A DNA stretch of 64,000 bases from Leptospira sp. 96542 (GCA_029310945.1 JARJFC010000002.1:1-64000), one strand, 5' to 3'; counted from the first letter of the stretch, positions 34,643-44,509 are shown. Program-made: numbers and translations. Notes: generated by a model not told the origin, from the sequence alone.

Positions 34643-35808
34643 GCCACTCCTTCTCCGATGAGGTTGGAAGCATATCGGCTCAGAAGTTCCATACCCTCCG
34701 GTCTGTCACATTGGAAAATTTGAATTCCTATATTCCATTGGTCATCTCCCTTTTTTATGCTTCTTAAACTTCCGTAAAAACTATAAGGAGAGGAATTGAT
34801 GACCAGTTGGAAGGAAACAGGTGAACCTATTGGACGAGTTTCCAAACTGATTGTTAGTGGGAGGGAAATCCCAATGCCGCGGCCGTCTTGGCTCATGTCT
34901 CTAATGGATGTGGATCTGGCAATGGTTTCCCAATCTTTTGCATATGCAAATTCCAATTGGTATACAAACTCTTCTGATTTTTTATCTAAAAATTCGAGAA
35001 GTGGAGCGATCCCTCCTGGTCCTTCAATGTCCTCTTGTAAATTGGCATTTCCTAAATCAGGGAGATTGCTCGAAATTTCAAAGTAACCAAGTAAAACCTT
35101 GCCTGTGGAAAAAACAGGAAAGATCAAAACTGATTTTACATTGTTTAATAGATGGGAATCAAGAAAAGAGCGAACATACATTTCATTCAGTTTTTTAGGG
35201 CTAAAAAATCCACGTTCTGTGTAAAAAATCTTTCGATTCGCATCACGAAGGTAATATGGTGCTTTGGATTGGGAAAGTGCCTCCATGAGGGGAGTGTCAC
35301 TTGCATAAAAAAAACCAATTTGAACTCGTTTGATAAAATAACCAAAATTGGAGAGTATTTGTTCCAGATGCAATTGCCATTGACCCAAGGCTTGGCCAAT
35401 GACGGATGTTTTGCCGTAAATGGAGATGACGGTTCCTAAATCTGCAGTTTGTGCCAGTTTCACTTCATATGCCATCACATCCTCAATATTTGCGCGTTTG
35501 GCGGACCGTTCGAGGGGTTCGATTAAAATTTCGAATACATGGAATAAATCGTCTTGGTAGGGGTTCACTTGTTTGAACCGGAGTTCCACGCGGTTGTCTT
35601 TTAGGAGACAAAGTAAGGATTTTGGTTTTGTGAAGGGGGTTTCCACTGGAACCAATGTGCAATGAACCGACTTCATGATATCAGTGACACTCGTAGGGTT
35701 TTTAATGGAAAATTTGTTTTTTTGTTCAGGATCAGAGAGAACAACATTTCCCAATTTTGTTAGTATGCCTAAAATTGTCCGTTGGTCAGTGAGTCGGTAT
35801 TTTTTCAT
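34639..35808 (-). CDS. PilZ-like protein, paralogue of the one at 19098-20222
   Basis: A 389-residue cytoplasmic protein. The C-terminal region has STSIRDMSQDGRGIGISLPL, which contains a DxSxxG PilZ-type motif; the middle may be GAF-like (SVLIFPVFSTGKVLLGYFEIS). The layout resembles that of the protein at 19098-20222, suggesting a lineage-specific family (perhaps DUF1577, from memory). Cyclic di-GMP binding is possible but the partner arginine motif is not clear. It leads the ECF sigma operon and its start is only 12 bases from the divergent gene at 35821. Confidence 0.6.
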   Translation of the reverse strand: MKKYRLTDQRTILGILTKLGNVVLSDPEQKNKFSIKNPTSVTDIMKSVHCTLVPVETPFTKPKSLLCLLKDNRVELRFKQVNPYQDDLFHVFEILIEPLERSAKRANIEDVMAYEVKLAQTADLGTVISIYGKTSVIGQALGQWQLHLEQILSNFGYFIKRVQIGFFYASDTPLMEALSQSKAPYYLRDANRKIFYTERGFFSPKKLNEMYVRSFLDSHLLNNVKSVLIFPVFSTGKVLLGYFEISSNLPDLGNANLQEDIEGPGGIAPLLEFLDKKSEEFVYQLEFAYAKDWETIARSTSIRDMSQDGRGIGISLPLTISLETRPIGSPVSFQLVINSSPYSFYGSLRSIKKGDDQWNIGIQIFQCDRPEGMELLSRYASNLIGEGVA

Positions 35809-35820
35809 GTCTAAGTAGGT

Positions 35821-36552
35821 ATGATACGTAAAATCCTAATCTTTGCCATAGTTTTTCCATCATTTTTGCCCCTCTGGGCGGAAAAACCAGCGTACCGTTA
35901 TTTTGGAAAAGCCTACGATCTCCAAACAGGAAAATACATTTATTCCGATAACCATGAAGAATATTATAATAATGGAAAACACCAGTATTCCAAGATCAAC
36001 TACAAAGATGCATCGGGAAAACTGTTTGGAACCAAACGGATCGATTTTTCCAAAAATCCAGAACTACCGACTTTCAAAACGGAAGATTTTCGAGATGGGT
36101 ATCTGGAAGGTGCGGATGTATCGGGAACCAGTGTTCGGTTATTCGCCAAACGTAAAAAAGACGACGATTTGATGGAAAAAACCTATACCCCCAAAACCCC
36201 TGCAGTGATGGATGGAGGGTTTGATTATTTTGTCCGCAATCATTGGGATGAACTTTCGAAGGGAGATCGCAAACGTTTTCATTTTGTTACACCCATCCAA
36301 TTGGATGACTACTTGTTTGCTGTGGAGAAAATAAAAGACGGAGAATGGAAAGGTCGCAAAGCACTTTTTTTAAAACTAGAAATCGATAATTTTGTATTAA
36401 AACGGATTGTGAAACCGTTTTTACTCGTGTATGATTACCAAACCAGGCGAATTTTACAGTTTGATGGATTGTCAAATATCAATGATGAAAATGGAAAGAG
36501 TTTAAAAGTAAAAATCGTTTATGATTACCCAAAGGAAATTCTTGAAAATTGA
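35821..36552 (+). CDS. Exported protein of unknown function
   Basis: 243 residues with a clear signal peptide ([20 protein letters not shown]) and a beta-rich mature part with many Tyr and Lys. I recognise no domain. It is preceded by AAGTAGGT. Its stop overlaps the TTG start of aat by 4 bases, so it is cotranscribed with aat, though no functional link is apparent. Confidence 0.65.
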   Translation: MIRKILIFAIVFPSFLPLWAEKPAYRYFGKAYDLQTGKYIYSDNHEEYYNNGKHQYSKINYKDASGKLFGTKRIDFSKNPELPTFKTEDFRDGYLEGADVSGTSVRLFAKRKKDDDLMEKTYTPKTPAVMDGGFDYFVRNHWDELSKGDRKRFHFVTPIQLDDYLFAVEKIKDGEWKGRKALFLKLEIDNFVLKRIVKPFLLVYDYQTRRILQFDGLSNINDENGKSLKVKIVYDYPKEILEN

Positions 36553-37205
36553 CACAAAGGGACTTTGCACAGTTTTTTAAAAACCCAAGGCTTTGGAATG
36601 AGGATTTAGTGGCCATCGGTGGGGATTTCTCCACCGAAAGGTTGTTATATGCCTATACTCATGGGATTTTTCCATGGTCGGAAGATCCCATTCGTTGGTA
36701 CTGTTTGGATCCCCGTGCCATTTTTGACTTACAACGAACTCATTTTTCGAAAACCGTACTCAGAAAAATTCGAAAACAACAATTTCGTATTAGTTTCAAC
36801 GAAGCCTTTGGATTTGTGATGCAAGGATGTTCCTACCGTGAAAAAGACAACACTTGGATCACATCAGGTTTTTTTCGAGGTTATGCGGAGCTTCATCGTT
36901 TGGGTTGGGCGCACAGTGTGGAAGTTTGGAATGGCAAAGATGAGCTTGTGGGCGGAGTATACGGTGTTGCTATTGGTAAATTTTTTGCTGGCGAAAGTAT
37001 GTTTAGTTTTGAATCGGATGCTGGTAAAATCGGTTTGTACCATTTGTTTCAAAAATTAAACCAAAGTGGTTTTACCTTATTTGACACCCAACAGCTCAAC
37101 CATGTCACTTGGGATCTTGGAGCTTACGAGATTCCTAAAACATCTTATTTAGACAGATTAGAAGTGGCCACAGAAAACCCGATCCCTTGGGTCATTCCAA
37201 ACTAA
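36549..37205 (+). CDS. aat: Leucyl/phenylalanyl-tRNA--protein transferase
   Basis: 218 residues, starting at TTG overlapped with the preceding stop. Family blocks are present: [57 protein letters not shown] and FFAGESMFS. The protein moves Leu or Phe from tRNA to the N-termini of proteins that start with Lys or Arg, marking them for ClpAP. In place of the more common ASK after ESMF it has AGK, and TQQLNH in place of a DCQ-type block, so some divergence is visible. It overlaps the convergent lipoprotein gene by 14 bases. Confidence 0.9.
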   Translation: MTQRDFAQFFKNPRLWNEDLVAIGGDFSTERLLYAYTHGIFPWSEDPIRWYCLDPRAIFDLQRTHFSKTVLRKIRKQQFRISFNEAFGFVMQGCSYREKDNTWITSGFFRGYAELHRLGWAHSVEVWNGKDELVGGVYGVAIGKFFAGESMFSFESDAGKIGLYHLFQKLNQSGFTLFDTQQLNHVTWDLGAYEIPKTSYLDRLEVATENPIPWVIPN

Positions 37206-37791
37206 CTCTGTACAATTCATCCAATTCCAATTTCCATTGGGACTGAATTTTTTTGTTTATGGTTTCCCAATCCTGTGAGTTTTGTTTTGGGTTTACAAAA
37301 GGATCAAATTGTGGGTGTTCTTCCAAAATATTTTGTACGGTGATTCTGGGAATGGTTGTACGCAAAACTTCAAAATCTTGCACTTCCACATCGGGATTGG
37401 TTTCGCCTTTGATATAAAATGGTTTGTACAAACTAAATGAAAATTCTGGAATACCAAAAGATAAAAAACCATAAACAACTCTCAATTGCACCAAACTATG
37501 GAATGAAAGTGTTTGGTCTCTATATTCGGACTGATCGTGAAAGCTGAGTGCAGAATTGCCACCGTAATACAGGTGTAATTCTTTTTCATTGGATTTGTTT
37601 GTACCCAATTCGAACGATTTTAATTGGTTACCTAAAATTTCTCGCAATAAGGAACCAGCAAACACTTCTAATGGTTCTTTGTTGTTTTTCACCATTGCAT
37701 CCACTCGGTCTTTGGATGTTGTTTGTGGGGAACAGAATAGGATTGTGAAGCCGAACCACAATCCTATTAAGAATTGGAAAAGTTTATGCAT
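37192..37791 (-). CDS. Putative lipoprotein
   Basis: 199 residues. The signal sequence [20 protein letters not shown] ends in a lipobox-like TILFC, giving a lipidated cysteine at position 20. The mature part has no recognised domain. The start overlaps the end of the DUF962 gene by 8 bases, suggesting an operon. Confidence 0.65.
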   Translation of the reverse strand: MHKLFQFLIGLWFGFTILFCSPQTTSKDRVDAMVKNNKEPLEVFAGSLLREILGNQLKSFELGTNKSNEKELHLYYGGNSALSFHDQSEYRDQTLSFHSLVQLRVVYGFLSFGIPEFSFSLYKPFYIKGETNPDVEVQDFEVLRTTIPRITVQNILEEHPQFDPFVNPKQNSQDWETINKKIQSQWKLELDELYRVSLE

Positions 37792-38119
37792 TTTTATCCT
37801 TAATTTTAGAATATTCTTTGTTTAGGCTTCCAACTAACATCTTTGAGAACATAATCCAATCGGAAACAAAAGAATAAAATGGATATTTAAAGGTGGCAGG
37901 ACGATTCTTTTGAATGAAAAAATGCCCAACCCAAGCAAAAAAATACCCCGATACCAAAGCAAAACCTAAAATATGAAATTTTAATGTGGTAATGAATCCA
38001 ATGATACAACCAAGCGCAATGCTTGAACCAATGAAGTGTAATGCTCTGTTTACAGGATGACTATGTTCTTCCAAATAAAAGGGGAAAAAATCTTTGAGTG
38101 TTGTGAACTTTGTTTCCAT
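37784..38119 (-). CDS. DUF962/Mpo1-like membrane protein
   Basis: About 111 residues from the ATG at 38119, which has GGAG at a 7-base spacing; the open frame extends 16 codons further without a good site. FYLEEHSHPVNRALHFIG and WVGHFFIQKNRPATFKYPFY are the two conserved blocks of the family, with their histidines. The yeast member Mpo1 is an iron-dependent dioxygenase acting on 2-hydroxy fatty acids; bacterial function is inferred from that. It has two or three membrane helices. Confidence 0.8.
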   Translation of the reverse strand: METKFTTLKDFFPFYLEEHSHPVNRALHFIGSSIALGCIIGFITTLKFHILGFALVSGYFFAWVGHFFIQKNRPATFKYPFYSFVSDWIMFSKMLVGSLNKEYSKIKDKNA

Positions 38120-38337
38120 TGTTATCTCCAACCAGTATTCTAACCATTCGATTGAGTTTGCCAACAAAAAAACACAGAAAAATTTAGCACAAATCCCTAT
38201 TTAAACAAGTTCTAATCTCTAAATTGTATGGTAATAAAAAATAAGTTGCGCGTTAGGAGGCCGTGACTAATCTGCATTAACATTTGAAAATCTAACAGCA
38301 TGTTAAAGAATGTCTTAGAAAGAAAGCAGGAGAACGT

Positions 38338-38625
38338 ATGAAACCAAAATCAATCAAACCAGATGAGCTGAATAAAATCTTTGCCGAACTAAAAAAAGGC
38401 GAAGAATCTTCTATTGGAAGCTATTTGGTTAAAGGAGTTCGCCTACAAATCAGCAAATACAATCTGTCAGGTGCTGAACGCGTGCAACTTCTTTACAAAA
38501 GAAGAAGAGCCCAAGGTTTGTGCATAGTTTGTGGAAAAAAAGTAACCAAAAAAAATCCTTCCACTGACCAACTTTATCGCCTCTGTGAAGAACACAGAAA
38601 CAAGATAGACAAAGGCACAAAATAA
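38338..38625 (+). CDS. Small zinc-finger-like protein
   Basis: 95 residues, basic. GLCIVCGKKVTKK and YRLCEEHRNK give a CxxC...CxxH arrangement typical of a small zinc-binding module. RBS AGGAGAA stands 8 bases before the ATG. The upstream 170 bases (38168-38337) contain no gene and no hairpin that I could recognise. The role is unknown; a nucleic-acid-binding regulator is one option. Confidence 0.65.
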   Translation: MKPKSIKPDELNKIFAELKKGEESSIGSYLVKGVRLQISKYNLSGAERVQLLYKRRRAQGLCIVCGKKVTKKNPSTDQLYRLCEEHRNKIDKGTK

Positions 38626-38638
38626 AAAAAAAGAATCT

Positions 38639-38815
38639 CTAGGTATTTGGGCTTCCTGTCTTACGGAGGGGGAGCTCGTTCCAAACATTTTGTTTTTCCG
38701 CTTCCGTCATCCTTGACCAAGTCCCAATTTCTTCTAAAGTCCGAAGGCAACCCATACAGAGCCCAGTTTCTGGATCCATCGTGCATACTTTTGTGCAGGG
38801 TGATTTTGGTGACAT
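38639..38815 (-). CDS. Small DUF1289-family protein
   Basis: A 58-residue reading frame on the minus strand. It begins MSPKSPCTKVCTMDP and continues TGLCMGCLRTLEEIGTW, with MTEAEKQ and a final basic RKTGS. That is the DUF1289 pattern, with four cysteines (7, 11, 20, 23) likely binding a metal. The function of the family is unknown. It lies in the 275-base gap between the zinc-finger-like gene and flgN. Confidence 0.8.
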   Translation of the reverse strand: MSPKSPCTKVCTMDPETGLCMGCLRTLEEIGTWSRMTEAEKQNVWNELPLRKTGSPNT

Positions 38816-38874
38816 AGGCCGAAAAATAGTAAATTTTTATAATTTTTCCTAAGCATGTTCAGGAATCCGTCGAT

Positions 38875-38894
38875 CCTTCCCATAGGGAAAAGGA
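38875..38894 (+). promoter_or_regulatory. flgN leader with GGA motifs (possible CsrA target)
   Basis: Three ANGGA/NAGGA-type motifs (38860-38864, 38884-38888, 38890-38894) lie upstream of flgN, the last over the ribosome site. TTCCC and GGGAA (38877-38889) can form a small 5-bp hairpin. CsrA binds such GGA sites in leaders, and csrA is the last gene of this block, so feedback is possible. Not proven. Confidence 0.3.
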
Positions 38895-38900
38895 AACTGA

Positions 38901-39413
38901 ATGTTGGATTGGGTTGAATCACTTAGAAGTTTATTTACTAGTGAAATAGACTGTTACACACGCCTCTTAGAATTGGAAGGCAAAAAAAGAATTGCCATCC
39001 ATGGTGCTGACGGAAAATCCCTCGAACTTTGTGTCAAGGAAAGTTACCACATTATGGTGGAAGCTTCGGAACTCGAACGAATTCGAATGAAAACCATAGA
39101 AGATGTATATGAAAAAGAAAAATTCGAAAAGGGCGAATCTTTCATCACACTCAGTCATTTTTTAAATCAATTGGATCGCGAATCCAATTTTAAACTAAAA
39201 GGATTTGCTTTAGAATTAAAAACCATCGTTTCTCAATTGAAAGAAGCAATCATCATAAACGAAAAATTATTAAAAACTAGAAAAGATTTTTTAAAACACA
39301 CCACCCAAGCTCTGGAAGAACAAACCAAAGAAAAGGTGTATACTTCACATAAACAACCAACAAGGCGAGGGCAGAGCCAAAAAGCAGCGGTCATTTTGAA
39401 CGCAACTGCCTAG
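38901..39413 (+). CDS. flgN: FlgN-type flagellar export chaperone
   Basis: 170 residues, almost fully helical, directly upstream of flgK. The length, charge pattern and position fit FlgN, the cytoplasmic chaperone that keeps FlgK and FlgL export-competent. Sequence identity with FlgN is weak, as is usual for this family, so the name rests mainly on position. The last 25 residues are basic and flexible. GGAAACTG before the ATG serves as ribosome site. Confidence 0.7.
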   Translation: MLDWVESLRSLFTSEIDCYTRLLELEGKKRIAIHGADGKSLELCVKESYHIMVEASELERIRMKTIEDVYEKEKFEKGESFITLSHFLNQLDRESNFKLKGFALELKTIVSQLKEAIIINEKLLKTRKDFLKHTTQALEEQTKEKVYTSHKQPTRRGQSQKAAVILNATA

Positions 39414-39422
39414 GAGAATCGT

Positions 39423-41336
39423 ATGGGATCAACATTCCAAGGAATTGAAATCGGGAAACGAGGACTTTCGGTCCACCAACAAGCGATCCAAACCACAGGG
39501 CATAACATATCTAATGCTGATAACAAACATTATGCGAGACAGCGTGTTGTCATGGGCACGATGGATCCACTTTACGAACCAGCACTGAACCGAGCCGAAG
39601 TTGCCGGCCAAATTGGACAAGGAGCAAAGGTTTCGGAGATCGAAAGAGTTCGGGATAATTTTATAGATGATAGGATCATTGATTCTGTTTCTGTAAAAGA
39701 TTATTGGGGCAAAAAAAACGATTATTTATACCAAGTCGAAACGGTTTTTAATGAACCAACTGGGAACACTCTGCGTTCGATGATGGATCAATTTTGGTCA
39801 GCATGGGAAGATTTATCGAATTACCCAGAAGAAACTGCGCATAGATCTGTTGTTCAAGAAAAAGCAGAAGCACTTGGTTCTCGGATGGAAGATGTATACC
39901 GTAAACTCTCTTTACTTAGAGAGCAAGCTAATCGTGAAATTGAATCAAAAGTAAATCATTTAAATACGGTTGCAGAAAATATCAAATCTTTGAACGAAAA
40001 AATCACTAAATCACAAGCATTAGGTGATAATCCAAATGACTTACTCGATAGAAGAGATGAGTTATTACAGGAATTGTCTGGAATGGCCGACATCACCATT
40101 GGTCGGAGTGATGACGATGAACTGATGGTTTTTATCGGCCAACAAATCCTTGTACAAGGCCAAAAAGTACATAAAATTGATTTAGTGGGAAACCCAAACA
40201 ATGATGGACTGCTCGACCTTAAATGGTCGGAAACGGGTAATACTGTTTTGCTCCGCAAAGGGAGTATCCAAGCTTTGTATGAAATTCGTGACCGAGTGAT
40301 GATCGAAAAAATCAATGCTGTGGATGCTTTGGCAATCAATGCAATGGATGTGATCAACGAAATTCACAAAGATGGATTTGGATTGAATGGAAAAACAAAT
40401 GTAAACTTCTTTGAGTCGAGAGCTCTTGCTACAAACACATTTGGTGAAATTGATACCAATGGAGATGGTTTGAATGACAAAACAGCTGTTTTTCGAGTCA
40501 CTGGTCGGACCTCGATGGATCCTGACAGGCCCATTGGAATTTCAGGAACTCTTCGTTTTTTAAAACCCAGTGCTTTGGGAGAAACAGAAGTTTTGGTTCC
40601 TTATTCGAAGGATGACACTTTGAATGCAGTGATCAAACGAATCAACAGATCAGAAACGGGTGTGGTTGCCTACATGTCACATGACAATCAATTGGCGATG
40701 AAATCCACAACGAATCCTTTTGATAAAAAAGAAAATTTTATGATCCGTCATTTGGAAGATTCGGGGGAGTTGCTCGTGGGGCTCACTGGAATTCTTTCGG
40801 GCAGTGGAGTTTCTGGTTCCTTCGATTATCGAAAAATTGGCGAAATCAACAAATTTCAGGCAAACGCACAAGACATAACTCTCACACCGATGTATCATCC
40901 ATCTGCATTTTTTAAAATGTCGGAAGATGTTCGAAACAATCCAGCAAACATTGCTGCGGCTCGTGGTAAAGATGTGAATGGTTCTGGAGATTACAATTCG
41001 CCTAACGGACAAAAGGATGGATCGAACGCACTTCTCATTGCTGCTGCTCTCCGTGAAAAACCAGTGATGTTTGATTATTCCAAGACCACTGACGATTTTT
41101 ACAATTCCTTGATTTCAAAATTGGGAACAGAAGCTAGGGAGGCAAAACAAGAATTCACCACTCAAAGTGAACTCATGGTTGAACTGGAGAACATGAGACA
41201 GTCTGTTATGGGAGTGAATTTAGATGAAGAAATGGCCAATATGGTTCAGTTTCAACAATCTTATAACGCTTCAGCTCGAATGATTTCCACAATGAACGAA
41301 ATGTTAGATACCATTATCAATAGGTTAGGTGCTTAA
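39423..41336 (+). CDS. flgK: Flagellar hook-associated protein 1 (FlgK)
   Basis: 637 residues. The N-terminal [20 protein letters not shown] and [18 protein letters not shown] are the rod/hook-family start; the C-terminus [20 protein letters not shown] and [10 protein letters not shown] matches the helical D0 domain of FlgK. The protein joins the hook to the filament in the periplasmic flagellum. The middle (about 200-560) is a variable insertion. It sits 9 bases after flgN and 2 bases before flgL, so the genes are coupled. Confidence 0.95.
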   Translation: MGSTFQGIEIGKRGLSVHQQAIQTTGHNISNADNKHYARQRVVMGTMDPLYEPALNRAEVAGQIGQGAKVSEIERVRDNFIDDRIIDSVSVKDYWGKKNDYLYQVETVFNEPTGNTLRSMMDQFWSAWEDLSNYPEETAHRSVVQEKAEALGSRMEDVYRKLSLLREQANREIESKVNHLNTVAENIKSLNEKITKSQALGDNPNDLLDRRDELLQELSGMADITIGRSDDDELMVFIGQQILVQGQKVHKIDLVGNPNNDGLLDLKWSETGNTVLLRKGSIQALYEIRDRVMIEKINAVDALAINAMDVINEIHKDGFGLNGKTNVNFFESRALATNTFGEIDTNGDGLNDKTAVFRVTGRTSMDPDRPIGISGTLRFLKPSALGETEVLVPYSKDDTLNAVIKRINRSETGVVAYMSHDNQLAMKSTTNPFDKKENFMIRHLEDSGELLVGLTGILSGSGVSGSFDYRKIGEINKFQANAQDITLTPMYHPSAFFKMSEDVRNNPANIAAARGKDVNGSGDYNSPNGQKDGSNALLIAAALREKPVMFDYSKTTDDFYNSLISKLGTEAREAKQEFTTQSELMVELENMRQSVMGVNLDEEMANMVQFQQSYNASARMISTMNEMLDTIINRLGA

Positions 41337-41338
41337 TC

Positions 41339-42607
41339 ATGATACGTATCACAAATATGATGCAAAATAATTCACTGGTGCGGAATTTAAACCGCCACCA
41401 AGTGGCAATGGATGAAACCCAAAATCAATTGGGCACTGGCTTAAAAATTCGTAAACCTTCGGATGATCCGGGACTTGCTACAAATCAAATGTACTTTAGA
41501 TCTCGACTGAATGAACTTGCGCAATACGAAGAAAACATTGGCGATGGATATCAAAGGTTACAACAAGTCGATGGTGTACTTGACAAAATGGGTGAAATTT
41601 TCCAGCGAGTGCGTGTCCTCACAGTACAAGCGGGAAATGGTATTTACCAAGGCGACAAAGGTTTTGAATTGGAAGTTGCCATTGGAAAAGAAATTGACCA
41701 ACATTTAAGAGCCATCGTAGACCTTGCTAATTCACGGGATGCTACAGGACAACCATTGTTTGGTGGTCATGTAATCGAACGACCTCCTTTTGAGCCTATC
41801 GAATCGAAAATCAAAGGCCTACAAGGTTTGGAATTAAAAAACCAATATGTTGGTGTTGAATATCGTGGCGATATTGGTGAACAACTTCGCGAAATCGAAA
41901 AAGGTGAATACATCCCTGTTACCATTCCAGGAAATAAAGTGTTTTGGGGAACCAACGTCAGTGTAACTTCCAAAGTAGACAATTCGGCCTACCAAGCCAC
42001 TTCCGACCAAAAATTCAAAGTGGATGGAGTTGAAATTCATATTTCAGTTGGAGATACAATCGATGATGTGATCGATAAAATTAACAATGCTCCATTGGAA
42101 GTAAAAGCAAGTAAACTTGCACAAGACAATATTTCCATTTCTTCGACGGCTCCACATCAAATTTGGTTAGAGGATGTGGATGGTGGGACTGTGCTTAGAG
42201 ACATTGGTCTCATCGAAACATCTGCAAGTGAGCCACCTAATAATTATTCGAAATCGGCTACAGTAACGGGACTTTCTGTATTTGATGTTCTCATCCAACT
42301 CCGAAATGATTTAATCCAAAAAGATCAAGAGAGAATTGGTGGTCGAGATTTGGGTGATTTGGATTTGGCTCTCGAAAATATCCTTAGACATCGTTCCACT
42401 GTTGGTGCTCGGATGAATAGGCTAGAACAACATGAAGATCGGGTCTCGTATGATAAAATGTACATGACAGAGTTACTCGCCAAAAATGAAGGTATCGACT
42501 TTCCGGAAACCATCATGAATATGAAATGGTTAGAAACAATTCATAGTTATGCGTTGAATGTTGGTTCAAAAATTATCAAACCGACGCTAATGGATTTTTT
42601 GAGATAA
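41339..42607 (+). CDS. flgL: Flagellar hook-associated protein 3 (FlgL)
   Basis: 422 residues. The flagellin-like N-terminus MIRITNMMQNNSLVRNLN and LGTGLKIRKPSDDPGLATN, and a helical C-terminus, identify FlgL, the second junction protein between hook and filament. It is longer than the E. coli protein (317), with the extra length in the central domain, as in other spirochaetes. It is followed by fliW after 22 bases. Confidence 0.94.
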   Translation: MIRITNMMQNNSLVRNLNRHQVAMDETQNQLGTGLKIRKPSDDPGLATNQMYFRSRLNELAQYEENIGDGYQRLQQVDGVLDKMGEIFQRVRVLTVQAGNGIYQGDKGFELEVAIGKEIDQHLRAIVDLANSRDATGQPLFGGHVIERPPFEPIESKIKGLQGLELKNQYVGVEYRGDIGEQLREIEKGEYIPVTIPGNKVFWGTNVSVTSKVDNSAYQATSDQKFKVDGVEIHISVGDTIDDVIDKINNAPLEVKASKLAQDNISISSTAPHQIWLEDVDGGTVLRDIGLIETSASEPPNNYSKSATVTGLSVFDVLIQLRNDLIQKDQERIGGRDLGDLDLALENILRHRSTVGARMNRLEQHEDRVSYDKMYMTELLAKNEGIDFPETIMNMKWLETIHSYALNVGSKIIKPTLMDFLR

Positions 42608-42629
42608 AAAAGATAAACTAGGATAACGC

Positions 42630-43091
42630 ATGTCGGTAAAGATTCATACAAAACCTTTTGGAACGATTGATGTAGATTCAAAACAAATTTTAGAATTTCC
42701 CCAAGGCCTACTTGGTTTTGAAGGATTTAATGAATATGCTTTGATTGAAGAAAATGCGGAAAGTCCATTTAAGTGGTTACAATCAACAAAAGAATCGGGT
42801 TTAGCATTCATTTTGATCCAACCCGAGTTGTTTTTGAATGAATACAAACCTGTGATTTCTGACGATGAATTAAAGGACATTGGTCTGAATGATTGGAAAG
42901 ATGGTATAATATTTTTAATTGTAACCATTCCTCATGATGATCCTAAGGGTATGACTGCCAACTTACAAGGACCAGTGATTATCAATGGTAAACTTGGTAA
43001 GGGAAAACAATTTATATCGAGGGATGAAAATCATTCTATACGAAAAAGTATTGTTGAATCTATGGAAGAAATGTCTTCCGAAAAGGTATAA
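42630..43091 (+). CDS. fliW: Flagellar assembly factor FliW
   Basis: 153 residues. FPQGLLGFEGFNEYALIEE (residues about 24-42) and the MTANLQGPVIINGKLGKGKQ block (about 109-128) are typical for FliW. FliW binds CsrA and flagellin, so CsrA is freed or sequestered according to flagellin level. It is followed by csrA after 3 bases, the order found in other spirochaetes and Bacillus. Confidence 0.95.
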   Translation: MSVKIHTKPFGTIDVDSKQILEFPQGLLGFEGFNEYALIEENAESPFKWLQSTKESGLAFILIQPELFLNEYKPVISDDELKDIGLNDWKDGIIFLIVTIPHDDPKGMTANLQGPVIINGKLGKGKQFISRDENHSIRKSIVESMEEMSSEKV

Positions 43092-43094
43092 TTT

Positions 43095-43334
43095 GTGTTA
43101 GTGCTTGCTAGACGGAGTAACCAATCCATAATGATCGGTGACGATATTGAAATCGTCATTGTGGATATAAAAGGAGACCAAGTAAAAATTGGAGTAAAAG
43201 CACCGAAAAATGTTTCAGTTCACCGCGCTGAAGTGTACAAAGAAATCCAAGAAGAAAACAAAAAAGCTGCAGGTGCCACAATCAAACCAGAAGATTTAGG
43301 AAAATTGGGAGACATCTTTAAGAAAAAATCATAA
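43095..43334 (+). CDS. csrA: Carbon storage regulator CsrA
   Basis: 79 residues from a GTG start ([20 protein letters not shown]). [18 protein letters not shown] contains the conserved RNA-binding arginine in VHRAEVY. The protein is a post-transcriptional regulator that binds GGA motifs in mRNA leaders. It ends in a lysine-rich tail longer than the E. coli protein (61). Cotranscribed with fliW. Confidence 0.95.
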   Translation: MLVLARRSNQSIMIGDDIEIVIVDIKGDQVKIGVKAPKNVSVHRAEVYKEIQEENKKAAGATIKPEDLGKLGDIFKKKS

Positions 43335-43339
43335 TGTTG

Positions 43340-43357
43340 TGACTTAGATCTAAGTCA
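43340..43357. promoter_or_regulatory. Perfect 18-bp palindrome between csrA and the DUF374 gene
   Basis: TGACTTAGATCTAAGTCA reads the same on both strands over all 18 bases. It lies 6 bases after the csrA stop and 12 bases before the TTG start of the next gene. No T-run follows, so it looks more like an operator or a processing hairpin than a terminator. Confidence 0.5.
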
Positions 43358-43368
43358 GGGTATTTCAT

Positions 43369-44061
43369 TTGAAAAGAAAATTTTTAGTATGGTTGTTGCC
43401 ACTAATTGCAGTTTGGTTGCAGAGGCTGATCGGTATTACTTCAAAGTTTGTAGTATTGTCAAACCTGCAATACGAAGATTTATTCAAAAATAAAAAACCG
43501 TTTATTTATTCTATTTGGCATACCAATGTATTGTATTCACCATATCTTCATCGTGGCAAACATGTGGCGGTGATGATTTCCGAATCTAAGGATGGAGACT
43601 TTATCAACCAAGTTGTCCATCGTTTTGGAAATACAAGTATTCGTGGGAGTAGTTCAAAAGGCGGTAGCAAAGCGCTCAAAGCTATGATCCAACATTTAAA
43701 ACAAGGTCATCCTGCGGCATTCACTCCCGACGGTCCAAGAGGGCCTGCCTTTGTTTTACAACCAGGCATCATAGCGGCCGCACAAGTTAGCCAAGTTCCG
43801 ATTATTCCCTTTCATTATGAATGCACTCGCCAATGGATTTTAGAAAGAGCCTGGGACAAACATAGGGTTCCTAAACCCTTTACCACATTTGTTGTTTCTT
43901 ATGGTGAGCCAATTTACATACCCAGAAATTTAGATGAAGTGCAATTTGAAGATGTACGAAATCAAGTTGAAATAGCGATGATCGAGAACCGTGATAAGGC
44001 GATAGACACAGTAGAAAAATTAAAACGAGGAGAGTCGTATGGCAGCTCTATTTCCAGATAA
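43369..44061 (+). CDS. DUF374 lysophospholipid acyltransferase-family protein
   Basis: 230 residues from a TTG start with TCAGGG upstream. One N-terminal hydrophobic helix. The family blocks are clear: [11 protein letters not shown] (HxxxxD/N-like), [30 protein letters not shown] and [12 protein letters not shown]374 proteins are relatives of glycerolipid acyltransferases, expected on the cytoplasmic membrane face. Substrate unknown. It overlaps the OsmC gene by 23 bases. Confidence 0.82.
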   Translation: MKRKFLVWLLPLIAVWLQRLIGITSKFVVLSNLQYEDLFKNKKPFIYSIWHTNVLYSPYLHRGKHVAVMISESKDGDFINQVVHRFGNTSIRGSSSKGGSKALKAMIQHLKQGHPAAFTPDGPRGPAFVLQPGIIAAAQVSQVPIIPFHYECTRQWILERAWDKHRVPKPFTTFVVSYGEPIYIPRNLDEVQFEDVRNQVEIAMIENRDKAIDTVEKLKRGESYGSSISR

Positions 44062-44446
44062 GGTGATTGTACAAACTGGCAAAACAAAATATGAAACACA
44101 GATTAAAGCAGGTGTTCATACTTTAATTGCCGATGAACCGAAAGATTTACAGGGCACGGATTTAGGACCAAATCCAAATCAACTGTTGGCATCGGCGCTC
44201 GGTGCTTGTACGGCGATCACCATACGGATGTATGCTGATCGTAAAGAAATGCCATTGGATAAAGTTGAAATTCAGTTGGAGATCGATAAAATTGCGCCAG
44301 ATAATCATAAAGTTTTTAGAACTGTAGTTCTTATTGGAAACCTAACAGCAGATGAACGAGATCGTTTGTTAAAGGTGGCAAATGCATGTCCTGTACATAA
44401 ATTATTATCAGGTACGATTGAGATTGAAACGAGTTTGGGGGAGTGA
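44039..44446 (+). CDS. OsmC-family peroxide-reductase-like protein
   Basis: 135 residues starting inside the preceding gene's last codons, with GAGGAG as ribosome site. The two redox cysteines of the OsmC/Ohr family are visible: Cys57 in [13 protein letters not shown] and Cys117 in [12 protein letters not shown]. Such proteins reduce organic hydroperoxides with dihydrolipoamide; some members act otherwise. Short length and one-domain layout fit the OsmC subgroup with the YhfA-like sequence. Confidence 0.85.
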   Translation: MAALFPDKVIVQTGKTKYETQIKAGVHTLIADEPKDLQGTDLGPNPNQLLASALGACTAITIRMYADRKEMPLDKVEIQLEIDKIAPDNHKVFRTVVLIGNLTADERDRLLKVANACPVHKLLSGTIEIETSLGE

Positions 44447-44474
44447 CAGGGAAGGAATACACCGTAAATCAGTG

Positions 44475-44491
44475 TTGGTATGGTTTTTGCA
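44475..44491 (+). promoter_or_regulatory. Sigma-54-type promoter before the AlgB-like regulator gene
   Basis: TTGGTATGGTTTTTGCA matches the -24/-12 consensus YTGGCACGRNNNTTGCW at all constant positions except two (T for C twice), with GG and GC exactly 10 bases apart. The predicted start of transcription is about 44501, leaving a leader of only about 9 bases. Confidence 0.6.
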
Positions 44492-44509
44492 GATGGTATC
44501 TGAATTAAA

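Noticed and set aside
38467..38688. A minus-strand frame overlapping the zinc-finger-like gene
   Set aside because: The plus-strand gene has a strong ribosome site and a metal-binding pattern, and the region 38639-38815 is explained by the DUF1289 frame.
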